Positions 16,960 through 27,170 of a stretch of 35,778 bases of DNA are shown one piece after another. Location: NCBI GenBank assembly GCA_002015125.1, contig MUYB01000033.1:1-35778 (forward strand), in the 5' to 3' direction. The notes under the pieces were generated by a model. That model made no database searches. It had not been told where the DNA came from and was given only the letters and a program-made list of their open reading frames with translations. A program made the position numbers and the translations under genes. The DNA is from [Haemophilus] felis. GTDB taxonomy: Bacteria; Pseudomonadota; Gammaproteobacteria; Enterobacterales; Pasteurellaceae. Within the stretch, counting starts at the first letter, position 1. The number at the start of each line of letters is the position of its first letter.

Positions 16960-18381
16960 TTATTTTTTCTTCGCTTTTGGATTTGGTAAGTCGGTAATTG
17001 AACCTTCAAATACTTCTGCTGCTAAACCAACAGATTCGTGTAAGGTTGGGTGAGCGTGAATAGTTAAAGCTAAATCTTCGGCGTCGCAGCCCATTTCAAT
17101 AGCAAGACCGATTTCACCTAAGAGTTCGCCGCCGTTAGTTCCGACGATAGCACCACCGATAACACGATGGGTGTTTTTGTCGAAAATTAATTTCGTCATA
17201 CCGTCTGCGCAGTCAGAGGCGATTGCACGACCAGAAGCAGCCCAAGGGAATTTCGCCACTTCGTAAGCAATGCCTTCGGCTTTACATTCTTTTTCGGTTT
17301 TGCCGACCCAAGCTACTTCAGGTTCCGTATAAGCGATAGAAGGAATCACTTTTGGATCAAAGTAATGTTTCATGCCTGCGATCACTTCTGCCGCTACGTG
17401 TCCTTCGTGTACGCCTTTGTGTGCCAACATCGGTTGTCCAACAATGTCGCCGATAGCGAAAATATGTGGCACGTTGGTACGCATTTGTTTATCTGTGCGG
17501 ATGAAACCACGATCATCTACTTCCACGCCAGCCACACCAGCATCGATTAATTTACCGTTTGGTACGCGACCAATCGCCACAAGTACGGCGTCGTAACGGC
17601 GAGTTTCATTAGCCGCTTTGCCTTCCATTGACACATAAATACCGTCTTCTTTTGCTTCAACGGCAGTTACTTTAGTTTCAAGTAACAGGTTGAATTTTTT
17701 AGAAATACGTTTGGTGTAAATTTGTACCATGTCTTTATCTGCCGCAGGGATAACTTGATCAAACATTTCTACAACATCAATTTTTGAACCAAGTGCGTGA
17801 TATACCGTTCCCATTTCTAAACCGATAATACCGCCCCCCATAATCAACAGATTTTCAGGCACTTCTTTTAAGCGTAATGCATCGGTGGAATCCCAAATAC
17901 GTGGATCTTCGTGTGGAATGAATGGTAATTGAATTGGACGTGAACCGGCGGCAATGATAGCGTTGTCGAATTTAATGGTAGTTTCACCTTCTTCGCCTGC
18001 AATGATAATCGTATTCGGACCAGAGAATTTACCGTAGCCATTGACCACTTGTACTTTACGCTGTTTCGCCATACCAGCCAAACCGCCTGTCAATTGATCG
18101 ATAACTTTTTCTTTCCAGCCGCGGATTTTATCCACATCGGTGCTTGGCTCGCCGAAAACGATACCGTGTTCCGCTAAGGCTTTTGCTTCTTCAATCACTT
18201 TCGCCACGTGCAACAAAGCTTTCGACGGAATACAACCAACATTCAAACACACACCGCCTAAGGTTGAATAACGTTCAACGATAACAGTTTCTAAACCTAA
18301 ATCCGCACAACGGAATGCGGCAGAATAACCTGCAGGGCCTGCACCTAATACCACAACTTGCGTTTTAATTTCTTTATTCAT
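16960..18381 (-). CDS. lpdA: Dihydrolipoyl dehydrogenase (E3)
   Basis: E3 reoxidises the lipoyl groups of pyruvate and 2-oxoglutarate dehydrogenase with NAD+. The 473-residue flavoprotein begins MNKEIKTQVVVLGAGPAGYSA (FAD fold). The redox disulfide is GGVCLNVGCIPSK, the NAD fold is GGGIIGLEMG, and the C-terminal interface has the catalytic HAHPTLHE. I chose the ATG at 18381, which has GAGG upstream; a frame from 18414 adds 11 unlikely residues. It is the last gene of the aceE-aceF-lpdA operon, and an uptake-signal terminator follows. Confidence 0.96.
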   Translation of the reverse strand: MNKEIKTQVVVLGAGPAGYSAAFRCADLGLETVIVERYSTLGGVCLNVGCIPSKALLHVAKVIEEAKALAEHGIVFGEPSTDVDKIRGWKEKVIDQLTGGLAGMAKQRKVQVVNGYGKFSGPNTIIIAGEEGETTIKFDNAIIAAGSRPIQLPFIPHEDPRIWDSTDALRLKEVPENLLIMGGGIIGLEMGTVYHALGSKIDVVEMFDQVIPAADKDMVQIYTKRISKKFNLLLETKVTAVEAKEDGIYVSMEGKAANETRRYDAVLVAIGRVPNGKLIDAGVAGVEVDDRGFIRTDKQMRTNVPHIFAIGDIVGQPMLAHKGVHEGHVAAEVIAGMKHYFDPKVIPSIAYTEPEVAWVGKTEKECKAEGIAYEVAKFPWAASGRAIASDCADGMTKLIFDKNTHRVIGGAIVGTNGGELLGEIGLAIEMGCDAEDLALTIHAHPTLHESVGLAAEVFEGSITDLPNPKAKKK

Positions 18382-18476
18382 TTTAACCTCGTTAAAGAAC
18401 GTGATGATTTTCAAAAATAGGGCGATTTTTACCGCACTTTTATCTCATTTCGCATCACATTTGGTTAGATTAATGA

Positions 18477-18505
18477 TGTCCGCTCGGTATGAGCACGAGC
18501 GGACA
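18477..18505 (-). other. Hairpin between aceF and lpdA
   Basis: A perfect 10-bp G+C-rich stem TGTCCGCTCG / CGAGCGGACA with a 9-base loop starts 7 bases after the aceF stop on the minus strand. No T run follows. It may protect the aceEF mRNA 3' end or partly terminate, giving lpdA a separate level. A single uptake signal (18431-18439) lies between it and lpdA. Confidence 0.65.
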
Positions 18506-18511
18506 ATGCAA

Positions 18512-20416
18512 TTACATCACCAAGCGACGGAGATCGGCTAACACGCCATTAATGTAGCTAATGAAACGTGCACCGTCTGCACCGTCAATCACACGGTGGT
18601 CGAAAGATAATGACAATGGCAACATTAAACGTGGGGTAAATTCTTTACCGTTCCAAACTGGCGCCATTTCGGATTTGGATACACCAAGAATCGCCACTTC
18701 TGGGGCGTTCACAATTGGGGTGAAATGCGTTGTACCAATACCGCCTAAACTTGAAATAGTGAAACAACCGCCTTGCATATCTGCGGCAGTTAATTTACCT
18801 TCACGGGCTTTTTTCGACACTTCCATTAATTCACGAGAAAGTTCGATAATGCCTTTTTTGTTCACATCTTTAAACACAGGCACCACTAAGCCGTTTGGTG
18901 TATCCACCGCCACGCCGATGTTGACGTATTTTTTCAAGGTTAAACGTTGACCATCTTCTGAAATAGAACTGTTGAAACGTGGGAATGCTTCCAACGCTTT
19001 AGCAGCTGCTTTCATAATGAACACCACTGGGGTAATTTTCACACCTAATTTTTGTTTTTCCGCTAACACATTTTGTTCTTTACGGAAGGCTTCTAAATCC
19101 GTGATGTCGGTACGATCAAAGTGCGTAACATGTGGGATCATCACCCAGTTACGGTGTAAGTTTGCACCAGAAATCTTATTAATGCGAGTTAATTCAATTT
19201 CTTCGATTTCACCAAATTTGCTGAAATCCACTTTCGGCCAAGGCAATAAGCCTAAACCTGCGCCATTTGCCACACCATTGCTTGATGCAGGTGCTGCGGA
19301 AACAGAACCAGACTCAACGGCTTTGATCGCTGCTTTCACATAAGCCTGAACGTCTTCTTTTAAGATACGACCTTTACGCCCCGTACCTTTCACTTTATCT
19401 AAGTTAACGCCAAACTCACGAGCTAAACGGCGCACTACTGGAGTTGCATAAGCAAACACTGCGCTACCTGTAACTTCCGCATCAGCTGCTGGTGTCGCTG
19501 GAGTTACAGCCGGCGCTGGTGCAGTAGCTTGTGGAGCTGGTGCTGATGCTGCTTGTGCAGGTGCAATAGCTGGCGCGGTGCCTGCTACTTCAAAGCGCAT
19601 AATTAATGAACCAGTAGAAACTTTATCCCCTGATTTCACTAAAATTTCTTTCACTACACCAGCAAACGGTGCAGGCACTTCCATTGAGGCTTTATCACCT
19701 TCAACGGTAATCAACGACTGTTCTTCGCTGATCGTATCACCAACTTTTACCATGATTTCAGTAACGTTAACTTCATCGCCACCAATATCAGGCACGTTAA
19801 CATCTTTCACCGCACTTTGTGCTGGTGCGGCTGATGCTGCAGGTGCTACCGCCGCTGCTGGAGCTTGAGCCGCTGGTGCGGCGGCGCCAGTTTCAAATTT
19901 CATAATCAATGAACCTGTTGAAACTTTGTCGCCCACTTTAATTAAAATTTCTTTTACTACACCCGCAATTGGCGCTGGGACTTCCATTGAGGCTTTATCG
20001 CCCTCAACATTGATAATGGATTGATCCACTTCAACTTTGTCGCCGACGTTAACCATAATTTCAGTAACGTTCACTTCGTCGCCGCCAATATCAGGGACGT
20101 GAACTTCAACCACCGCACTTGCGGCAGCAGGCGCTGGCGCTGGTGCCACTTCTGCTGGTGCTGCTGGCGCCACCGCTGCGGCGGCACCTGCTTCTAATAC
20201 GAACATTGGTGAACCCGTAGAGACTTTATCCCCCACTTTCACAAGCACTTCTTTAATCACGCCCGCTTCAGGTGAAGGCACTTCCATAGAAGCTTTATCG
20301 CCTTCAACGTTAATCACACTTTGATCAATGGCGACAGTGTCGCCTGCTTTGACCATAACTTCAGTAACGGTAACTTCATCGCCGCCAATATCTGGAACTT
20401 GAATTTGTTTACTCAT
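18512..20416 (-). CDS. aceF: Pyruvate dehydrogenase E2, dihydrolipoyl acetyltransferase
   Basis: AceF is the core of the pyruvate dehydrogenase complex, moving acetyl groups to CoA. The 634-residue protein has three N-terminal lipoyl domains with a repeat period of about 101 residues, with lipoylated lysines at 41, 141 and 242 (each in [11 protein letters not shown]). Ala/Pro-rich linkers separate them. The E3/E1-binding domain lies at about residues 325-365 ([26 protein letters not shown] in part). The catalytic domain ends with [15 protein letters not shown], which contains the active His and Asp. Two uptake signals are embedded in the linkers. It follows aceE by 18 bases. Confidence 0.97.
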   Translation of the reverse strand: MSKQIQVPDIGGDEVTVTEVMVKAGDTVAIDQSVINVEGDKASMEVPSPEAGVIKEVLVKVGDKVSTGSPMFVLEAGAAAAVAPAAPAEVAPAPAPAAASAVVEVHVPDIGGDEVNVTEIMVNVGDKVEVDQSIINVEGDKASMEVPAPIAGVVKEILIKVGDKVSTGSLIMKFETGAAAPAAQAPAAAVAPAASAAPAQSAVKDVNVPDIGGDEVNVTEIMVKVGDTISEEQSLITVEGDKASMEVPAPFAGVVKEILVKSGDKVSTGSLIMRFEVAGTAPAIAPAQAASAPAPQATAPAPAVTPATPAADAEVTGSAVFAYATPVVRRLAREFGVNLDKVKGTGRKGRILKEDVQAYVKAAIKAVESGSVSAAPASSNGVANGAGLGLLPWPKVDFSKFGEIEEIELTRINKISGANLHRNWVMIPHVTHFDRTDITDLEAFRKEQNVLAEKQKLGVKITPVVFIMKAAAKALEAFPRFNSSISEDGQRLTLKKYVNIGVAVDTPNGLVVPVFKDVNKKGIIELSRELMEVSKKAREGKLTAADMQGGCFTISSLGGIGTTHFTPIVNAPEVAILGVSKSEMAPVWNGKEFTPRLMLPLSLSFDHRVIDGADGARFISYINGVLADLRRLVM

Positions 20417-20434
20417 TTTCTTAATCCTTATTGA

Positions 20435-23098
20435 TTATGCATAAAGTGGGTTTGTTTTATCGGCATTAATGCCATATTTTTGAATGGCTTTTGCAACCAC
20501 TTTTTTGTCAATCGTACCTTGTTTTGCTAACTCAGATAACGCCGCAACAGCAACATAACGTGCATCAACCTCGAAATGCTCACGTAAATTTTCACGGCTG
20601 TCAGAACGACCGAAACCATCTGTACCTAATACACGATAGCTTGCTGCTGGTACATAAGCACGTACTTGTTCAGCAAAGAGTTTCATATAATCTGTCGCTG
20701 CTACTGCTGGTGCATCATTCATTACTTGTGCGATATAAGGTACGCGAGCTTCTGATTCTGGGTGTAATAAATTCCAGCGATCAGCATCTGCCCCCTCGCG
20801 CGCTACTTCAGTAAATGAAGGCACACTATACACATCAGAAGTTACACCAAAGTCGTTGGCTAGCAATTGTGCTGCTTCACGCACGTGACGTAAGATTGCA
20901 CCAGAACCTAATAACTGAACTTTGCCTTTACCTTGACCAGTCACGGTTTCAAATTTATAGATACCTTTACGAATACCCTCTTCTGCGCCTTTTGGCATCG
21001 CAGGTTGATCGTAAGTTTCATTTAAAGTTGTGATGTAATAGTAAACGTTCTCTTGATTTGGACCATACATACGACGCACACCGTCTTGCATAATTACAGC
21101 CACTTCAAAAGCAAAAGCAGGATCGTAAGAGATACAGTTAGGAATAGTTAAGGATTGAATATGGCTATGACCATCTTCGTGTTGTAAACCTTCACCATTT
21201 AATGTTGTACGACCTGATGTACCGCCGATCATAAAGCCACGTGCTTGTTGGTCGCCAGCCGCCCACATTAAATCGCCAATACGTTGGAACCCAAACATTG
21301 AGTAGTACACATAGAATGGGATCATTGGCAAGTTATTTGTGGAGTAAGATGTCGCTGCCGCTAACCAAGATGCAGTTGCGCCTTGCTCATTAATCCCTTC
21401 TTGTAACACTTGACCGTCAATTGCTTCACGGTAGTAAGACACTTGCTCACGATCTTGTGGTACATAGTTTTGACCGTATGGGTTGTAAATACCGATTTGA
21501 CGGAATAAACCTTCCATACCGAAAGTACGAGCTTCGTCCGCAAGAATTGGCACAATGCGTTTACCCACAGATTTGTTTTTCAACAACACATTCAATGAAC
21601 GCACAAACGCCATTGTGGTTGAAATTGGACGAGATTGTGCTTCAAATAATTGAGCAAACTCTTCTAATTCTGGCACTTCTAATTGTTCAGTGAAGCGTGG
21701 TAAACGAGTTGGCAAGTAACCTTGCAATGCTTGGCGACGCTCGTGAAGATATTTATATTCTTCCGAACCTTCCGCAAATTTAATGTATGGTAATTTTTCT
21801 AAATCTTCATCAGAAACATCAATGTTGAAACGATCACGTACGTGTTTCACGCCTGACATATCCATTTTCTTCACTTGGTGCGCAATGTTTTTACCCTCAG
21901 CGGCATCACCCATACCATAACCTTTAATGGTTTTCACAAGTAAAACAACTGGTTTGCCTTTCACTTGTTTCGCTTTGTTAAATGCTGCAAACAATTTCAA
22001 TGGATCGTGACCACCACGGTTTAATGCCCAAATTTCATCATCGGTCATTTCAGCTACTAATGCTTCAGTTTCAGGATAACGACCAAAGAAGTGTTTACGT
22101 ACGTAAGCACCATCTTTCGCTTTCATGGTTTGGTAGTCACCATCAACCACTTCCATCATTAATTGCAATAATTTACCTGAAGTATCACGTTGTAATAAAC
22201 GATCCCAACGACGACCCCAAATTACTTTGATCACTTCCCAACCAGCACCGTTGAACAAACCTTCTAATTCTTGAATGATTTTGCCGTTACCCGTTACTGG
22301 ACCGTCTAAACGTTGTAAGTTACAGTTGATCACGAAAACTAGGTTGTCTAATTTCTCACGAGCTGCCACAGAAATCGCACCACGAGATTCCACTTCGTCC
22401 ATTTCGCCATCACCCAAGAAAGCGTAAACCGTTTGATCTGCCGTATCTTTTAAGCCACGGTTGTGTAAGTATTTTAAGAAACGAGCTTGGTAGATAGCAT
22501 TCAACGGTCCAAGCCCCATTGATACAGTTGGGAATTGCCAAAATTCAGGCATTAATTTCGGATGAGGATAAGAAGAAAGCCCTTTACCATGCACTTCTTG
22601 ACGGAAGTTATCCATTTGCTCTTCTGTTAAGCGACCCTCTAAGAATGCACGAGCGTAAATTCCCGGCGAAATATGACCTTGGAAGAAAACTAAATCGCCA
22701 CCATTTTTCTCTGAACGTGCTTTAAAGAAATGGTTAAAACACACTTCGTACATGGTTGCCGAAGATTGGAAAGAAGACATATGTCCACCTAATTCCAAAT
22801 CTTTTTTCGACGCACGCAATACCATCATAATCGCATTCCAACGAATCGCACCGCGGATACGTCTTTCTAAATCAAGGTTACCTGGATAATTTGGTTCTTC
22901 AGAGGCGGGAATGGTATTGATATAGTCGGTGGTGATACCTGTTGGTAGAGAAACATTATTAGCACGAGCATGTTGCATTAATTGCTCAATAATATATTGT
23001 GCTCTCTCTACACCTTCTTCACGAATTACAGCATCAATAGCCAATAACCAATCGTTTGTTTCGACTGGATCTACGTCATTTTTTAACATTTCTGACAT
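20435..23098 (-). CDS. aceE: Pyruvate dehydrogenase E1 component
   Basis: AceE is the thiamin-diphosphate enzyme that decarboxylates pyruvate and acetylates the lipoyl groups of AceF. The homodimeric type of 887 residues is the same length as in E. coli. Visible features are the start MSEMLKNDVDPVETNDW, the thiamin motif GDGEMDEVESRGAISVA with NLQRLDGPVTGNG, GHISPGIYARAF, and the C-terminal LGTDGFGRSDSRENLR. It opens the operon aceE-aceF-lpdA. In E. coli the repressor gene pdhR lies just upstream; here that place is taken by mtlR, so no linked PdhR exists. Confidence 0.97.
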   Translation of the reverse strand: MSEMLKNDVDPVETNDWLLAIDAVIREEGVERAQYIIEQLMQHARANNVSLPTGITTDYINTIPASEEPNYPGNLDLERRIRGAIRWNAIMMVLRASKKDLELGGHMSSFQSSATMYEVCFNHFFKARSEKNGGDLVFFQGHISPGIYARAFLEGRLTEEQMDNFRQEVHGKGLSSYPHPKLMPEFWQFPTVSMGLGPLNAIYQARFLKYLHNRGLKDTADQTVYAFLGDGEMDEVESRGAISVAAREKLDNLVFVINCNLQRLDGPVTGNGKIIQELEGLFNGAGWEVIKVIWGRRWDRLLQRDTSGKLLQLMMEVVDGDYQTMKAKDGAYVRKHFFGRYPETEALVAEMTDDEIWALNRGGHDPLKLFAAFNKAKQVKGKPVVLLVKTIKGYGMGDAAEGKNIAHQVKKMDMSGVKHVRDRFNIDVSDEDLEKLPYIKFAEGSEEYKYLHERRQALQGYLPTRLPRFTEQLEVPELEEFAQLFEAQSRPISTTMAFVRSLNVLLKNKSVGKRIVPILADEARTFGMEGLFRQIGIYNPYGQNYVPQDREQVSYYREAIDGQVLQEGINEQGATASWLAAATSYSTNNLPMIPFYVYYSMFGFQRIGDLMWAAGDQQARGFMIGGTSGRTTLNGEGLQHEDGHSHIQSLTIPNCISYDPAFAFEVAVIMQDGVRRMYGPNQENVYYYITTLNETYDQPAMPKGAEEGIRKGIYKFETVTGQGKGKVQLLGSGAILRHVREAAQLLANDFGVTSDVYSVPSFTEVAREGADADRWNLLHPESEARVPYIAQVMNDAPAVAATDYMKLFAEQVRAYVPAASYRVLGTDGFGRSDSRENLREHFEVDARYVAVAALSELAKQGTIDKKVVAKAIQKYGINADKTNPLYA

Positions 23099-23395
23099 AG
23101 TCTTCTTCCTTATTTGTTTTAAGTTAAAAATTAAGTTTAATTATGCTAAAAATAATTAAACGATGAGTTTATAACGAAATGATTAAAATTGAATAGAATT
23201 TGCATAGCTCAAATTGCAATCAAAATAGCTTTACAAATTTTTAACAAATCCTGCAAATTTTATTAGATTTTTTGAAAAAAAGCTAGTGATAACCCTCACA
23301 AAACCAATAAAAAGCAAGCTAAAAATAAAACAGAACACCTTAAATAATTGGACTAAAATAAAGGCAAAGAACAATAATAAAGAGGGATAAAAATA
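23099..23395. other. aceE upstream region
   Basis: This 297-base AT-rich gap between mtlR and aceE must hold the pdh operon promoter. A possible sigma-70 pair on the minus strand is TTGATT and AATTCT with 17 bases between, but the match is modest. I see no strong T-tailed hairpin to end the mtl transcript, and no clear PdhR-type palindrome. Confidence 0.45.
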
Positions 23396-23914
23396 CTAAG
23401 TACTTGCCTGATCTAGTTGATCAAAAATCTGACTAATACCCAAAATTAAACTTGAACGTACTACTTTTTCTAATCTTAGTTGCTGCATCTGAAATATCAT
23501 TGAATCTTTATCCATTGATAATTTTTGTTTAAGCAAATTATTAACTAAGGAACTATCAGAGAAATGCAAACTTTGCAAAAAATTAATTACAATAGGGCTA
23601 GAAAAATCAGGTTCTTCAACTTCATCGCTTAATTTTAATTTAAACTCAATGAAATGGTTAATATCCTGATACACATCCATAGAAATTACACCTAAGCCAA
23701 GCAGTAATTTCAAACGAACGGGTAATTCAGCAAGAGGTCCTTGATGTTCAAATAAAGAATCCACAACGGATTTCAAAGCAAAATCTTGCTTACGAAAAAC
23801 GTTCTCAATCAATAACTCAATATAATGAGCTAACTGCTGAGTAGAAAGTGCGAGAAAACCACGCACAGTGGTAATCTCGCTAAGTTGATCGATGAATTGA
23901 TATTGTATTTTCAT
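23396..23914 (-). CDS. mtlR: Mannitol operon repressor MtlR
   Basis: The 172-residue, mostly helical protein belongs to the MtlR/FumE-type family that represses the mannitol operon in enteric bacteria. The family has no classical DNA-binding domain, and none is visible here. Recognisable parts are [44 protein letters not shown] and [16 protein letters not shown]. It overlaps the end of mtlD by 4 bases (ATGA), so it is translated from the same mRNA and should limit its own operon. It is the last gene of the mtl operon. Confidence 0.9.
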   Translation of the reverse strand: MKIQYQFIDQLSEITTVRGFLALSTQQLAHYIELLIENVFRKQDFALKSVVDSLFEHQGPLAELPVRLKLLLGLGVISMDVYQDINHFIEFKLKLSDEVEEPDFSSPIVINFLQSLHFSDSSLVNNLLKQKLSMDKDSMIFQMQQLRLEKVVRSSLILGISQIFDQLDQAST

Positions 23915-25053
23915 TCAGAATAACGACTAAGAATTTGTGCAATAACCTCCGTATCGGTTAAACCTGTGTAATGTTTTACCGCCTGTTCAATACCATTTTT
24001 CACAATAAAGTCTGCTAATTCAACGGCTTGAATATCTTCATCATTGCGATATTGTAACGCCATCACTACCCCATTGATTAAATATTCATTTGGTAAACCA
24101 TATTCTAATGTTCCTAAAAGTGGCTTAACTAAACGATCATTTGGACTGAGCTTACGAATTGGCTCTCGTCCTACCCGATTAACATCATCGTTCAAATAAG
24201 GATTAGCAAAACGTTTTAATATTTTTTCAATATAACTAGAATGAGTTGCTGGATCGAAAGCATAACGTTTAATCAACACCGCCCCACTTTCTTCCATTGT
24301 TGCCTTCACTTGTTGCTTAATTTCATCAATGCTAATCGCCTCTTTGATCCATTTAACGCCAACTTGTTTACCAAGATAAGCGGCGATTAAATGCCCTGTG
24401 TTGAGGGTAAATAATTTTCTCTCAACAAATGCCATTAAATTATCCGTTAATTCCATTCCAACAATTTCAGGCGTTTTGCCTTTAAACTGAGTTTGATCCA
24501 CAATCCATTCGCTAAACTCCTCTACGGTCACCTCTAGCGGATCATTTGGATTAAACTCTGTTGGGGGAACAATACGATCCACGGCAGAATCCACGAATCC
24601 AACTACTTCCTCAATATTTTCTTGTTCAAAAGCCGTCAAATTTTCAAAAATCTTGCCTTTTAAAAATGAAGTGCCACGCACCATATTTTCACAAGCAATA
24701 ATATTTAACGCCTCTTTATTACCTGCAACTAAACGTGCTTTTAAGCCTTTTGCTAATAATGGCGCTAATATAGTAAGTACATTCGGCCCTACCGCAGTAG
24801 TAATCAAATTCACATCCTTTATCAACTCAATTACCGCACTTTCATCTTTTGAATTCACCGCAGCAATATTTTTTACTATCTCTAGACGACTTTGCTCTCC
24901 TACGACTTTAACGCCATATTGTTTATTTTGGTTAATTTGGTCAATTTGTGTCTGCTTGATATCTGCAAAGGTCACTTGAATACCAGAATCTACAAGCAAC
25001 TTGCCTATAAAACCTCTACCTATATTACCGGCTCCAAAATGTAATGCTTTCAT
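23911..25053 (-). CDS. mtlD: Mannitol-1-phosphate 5-dehydrogenase
   Basis: MtlD oxidises mannitol 1-phosphate, made by MtlA during uptake, to fructose 6-phosphate with NAD+. The 380-residue protein starts with the NAD-binding fold [20 protein letters not shown]. The central catalytic part has [21 protein letters not shown] and the [19 protein letters not shown] segment of the polyol dehydrogenase family. One uptake signal lies inside the coding region (24833-24841, encoding Ser-Ala-Val). It overlaps mtlR by 4 bases and follows mtlA after a 66-base gap with a small hairpin. Confidence 0.95.
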   Translation of the reverse strand: MKALHFGAGNIGRGFIGKLLVDSGIQVTFADIKQTQIDQINQNKQYGVKVVGEQSRLEIVKNIAAVNSKDESAVIELIKDVNLITTAVGPNVLTILAPLLAKGLKARLVAGNKEALNIIACENMVRGTSFLKGKIFENLTAFEQENIEEVVGFVDSAVDRIVPPTEFNPNDPLEVTVEEFSEWIVDQTQFKGKTPEIVGMELTDNLMAFVERKLFTLNTGHLIAAYLGKQVGVKWIKEAISIDEIKQQVKATMEESGAVLIKRYAFDPATHSSYIEKILKRFANPYLNDDVNRVGREPIRKLSPNDRLVKPLLGTLEYGLPNEYLINGVVMALQYRNDEDIQAVELADFIVKNGIEQAVKHYTGLTDTEVIAQILSRYSE

Positions 25054-25092
25054 TTTTTATTCCTTAAAAATCTATTACAGAAATGAAAGAGA

Positions 25093-25110
25093 CACGAAGA
25101 TTTCTTCGTG
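25093..25110 (-). other. Hairpin between mtlA and mtlD
   Basis: A 7-bp stem CACGAAG / CTTCGTG with a 4-base loop lies 9 bases after the mtlA stop. T-rich but interrupted sequence (TCTCTTTCATTTC) follows on the minus strand. It could lower mtlD-mtlR expression relative to mtlA or stabilise the mtlA mRNA. Confidence 0.5.
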
Positions 25111-25119
25111 CCGTAAAAA

Positions 25120-26967
25120 TTATACTTTATTCAATAAATTCAAAACCTGTTGTGGATCATTGGTTTGCACCAAGATATTCATAGTTTCTTCATCGTCTAA
25201 AGCATTAGTAAGTGCATTCAAGATTTGAAGGTGCTCATTATTACGAGCAGCGATACCAATCACTAATTTTGCTACCGACTCTTCTTCCTCACCAAAAAGT
25301 ACACCTTCACGGTATTGGCAGAATACAATACCTGTTTTAAGCACTTTATCCTTCGCTACTACGGTACCATGTGGCACTGCAATTCCTTCACCCAAATAGG
25401 TAGATACCTGTTTTTCACGTTCAAACATCGCTGGAATATAATCTGGTTCTGCAAAACCTAATTTCACCAACTGTTCCCCTGCAAATTGAATAGCGTCTTC
25501 TTTGGAAGTTGCAGTTAGATTTAAGAAAATCTGTGACACATTAAGATTCAACGAACTTTCATTTTTCTTGACAGTCTCTTGACGAACAACTGTCCCACTT
25601 TGCTTTGCTAGATTCGTCACTAATTCATCATAAAAAGCAGAATCTAAGAAGTTATTAAGAGAGAGATGTTGCGCATTTGGAACTTGTTTGCTAGCGCGTG
25701 CGGTTAAATCCTGATGTGTAATAACTAATTGAGCATCATCTGGTAAATCGTTGATAGCTAAATTCTGTACTTTAATATTTAACCCCGCGGCTTCAACTTT
25801 CTTGCGTAGTAAAGTTGCACCCATAGCACTCGATCCCATACCAGCATCGCAAGCTACATAAATTTTATTAACACCTTGCTGTGCAACTTGTGCCTTACTT
25901 GCAGCTTTCATTGACTGGGTTTGTGCTTGAGCATCTTCTAAAGAAGTTTCTGCTTTTTGAGCTTTTAATAACAAGCTTGCCACTAAGAAGGTCACAACAC
26001 AAGATAGAATAACTGATAGAATCACAGCAATATGAGCACCACTTGGTGTCATTGCTAATACAGCAAGAATTGATCCTGGAGAAGCAGGAGAAATTAAACC
26101 ACCTCCTAATAATGTATTAGTGAAAACGCCTGTCATCCCCCCCGCAATAACAGCAAGAATTAAACGAGGATTCATTAATACATAAGGGAAATAAATTTCG
26201 TGAATACCGCCGAAGAAATGAATAATTGATGCACTACCCGCACTTTGTTTTGCTGAACCTTTACCAAAGAACATATAGGCTAACAAAATTCCTAAACCTG
26301 GACCAGGATTTGCCTCAATCAAGAAGAAAATAGATTTACCAAGCTCCGCTGATTGTTGAATACCAAGTGGCGAGAAAATACCATGGTTAATCGCATTGTT
26401 TAAGAATAAGATCTTCGCAGGCTCAACGATAATGGAAGTTAATGGTAATAAATTAGCTTCAACTAAAGCATTTACTCCTGTCGCTAACAAAGCAGAAATT
26501 TGTGAAACAATGCCACCAATCACACTGAAAGAAAGTAATGCCAACAACATACCCACAATACCTGCGGAAAAGTTGTTTACTAGCATTTCAAAGCCACTTT
26601 TTACTTTGCCTTCAATCCATTTATCAAAAGTTTTAATTGCCCAACCGCCTAAAGGTCCGACAATCATAGCTCCCAAGAACATCGGAATTTCCGATCCTAC
26701 GATAATCCCCATTGTGGTAATCGCACCAACAACAGCACCTCGTTCTCCACCTACTAAACGACCGCCACTATAACCGATTAATAGTGGCAATAGGTAGGTA
26801 ATCATAGGACCAACAAGTTTAGAGAAGGTTTCATTTGGTAACCAGCCTGTTGGAATAAAAAGCGCAGTGATAAAGCCCCAAGCAATAAATGCTCCAATAT
26901 TAGGCATTACCATATTTGATAAGAAACGTCCAAAACTTTGAACTTTCACTTTTAAATTTGAAGACAT
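25120..26967 (-). CDS. mtlA: PTS mannitol transporter, fused IICBA
   Basis: MtlA takes up and phosphorylates mannitol. The 615-residue protein has the full E. coli order. The membrane IIC domain covers about residues 1-335, with GGIHEIYFPYVLMNP. The IIB domain follows, with the phosphorylated Cys in VACDAGMGSSAMG near residue 373. The IIA domain has its active His in GEGIAVPHGT near residue 533. All three are intact, so it should need only the general PTS proteins EI and HPr. It is the first gene of mtlA-mtlD-mtlR, with three perfect CRP sites upstream. Confidence 0.97.
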   Translation of the reverse strand: MSSNLKVKVQSFGRFLSNMVMPNIGAFIAWGFITALFIPTGWLPNETFSKLVGPMITYLLPLLIGYSGGRLVGGERGAVVGAITTMGIIVGSEIPMFLGAMIVGPLGGWAIKTFDKWIEGKVKSGFEMLVNNFSAGIVGMLLALLSFSVIGGIVSQISALLATGVNALVEANLLPLTSIIVEPAKILFLNNAINHGIFSPLGIQQSAELGKSIFFLIEANPGPGLGILLAYMFFGKGSAKQSAGSASIIHFFGGIHEIYFPYVLMNPRLILAVIAGGMTGVFTNTLLGGGLISPASPGSILAVLAMTPSGAHIAVILSVILSCVVTFLVASLLLKAQKAETSLEDAQAQTQSMKAASKAQVAQQGVNKIYVACDAGMGSSAMGATLLRKKVEAAGLNIKVQNLAINDLPDDAQLVITHQDLTARASKQVPNAQHLSLNNFLDSAFYDELVTNLAKQSGTVVRQETVKKNESSLNLNVSQIFLNLTATSKEDAIQFAGEQLVKLGFAEPDYIPAMFEREKQVSTYLGEGIAVPHGTVVAKDKVLKTGIVFCQYREGVLFGEEEESVAKLVIGIAARNNEHLQILNALTNALDDEETMNILVQTNDPQQVLNLLNKV

Positions 26968-27061
26968 AGCAACCTCGATAAAATAGAAAGAAATTACAAA
27001 TAAATTTCATGTTGCAAAATATCATCACTTTAAAAAGCCACGAAAGAATTTTGTACAAAAA

Positions 27062-27077
27062 TGTGAACTAAATCACA
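27062..27077 (-). promoter_or_regulatory. CRP site 1 of the mtl operon
   Basis: TGTGAACTAAATCACA matches TGTGA-N6-TCACA perfectly. Its centre is about 102 bases before the mtlA start codon, the site closest to the gene and probably the activating one. Confidence 0.85.
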
Positions 27078-27105
27078 TTTTATTTTTAGACAAGAGTTAT
27101 TAATT

Positions 27106-27121
27106 TGTGACAAAGATCACA
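27106..27121 (-). promoter_or_regulatory. CRP site 2 of the mtl operon
   Basis: TGTGACAAAGATCACA is a perfect CRP core, centred 44 bases from site 1 (about four helical turns). Confidence 0.85.
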
Positions 27122-27145
27122 CTTTTAATAAAAACGAGAAAAATA

Positions 27146-27161
27146 TGTGACATAGATCACA
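27146..27161 (-). promoter_or_regulatory. CRP site 3 of the mtl operon
   Basis: TGTGACATAGATCACA is a perfect CRP core, centred 40 bases from site 2 and only 10 bases past the ygiF stop. Confidence 0.85.
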
Positions 27162-27170
27162 AATATAAAC

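Noticed and set aside
18561..19868. Several open frames opposite aceF
   Set aside because: They are antisense shadows caused by the strongly biased codon use of aceF; none has a ribosome binding site or domain.
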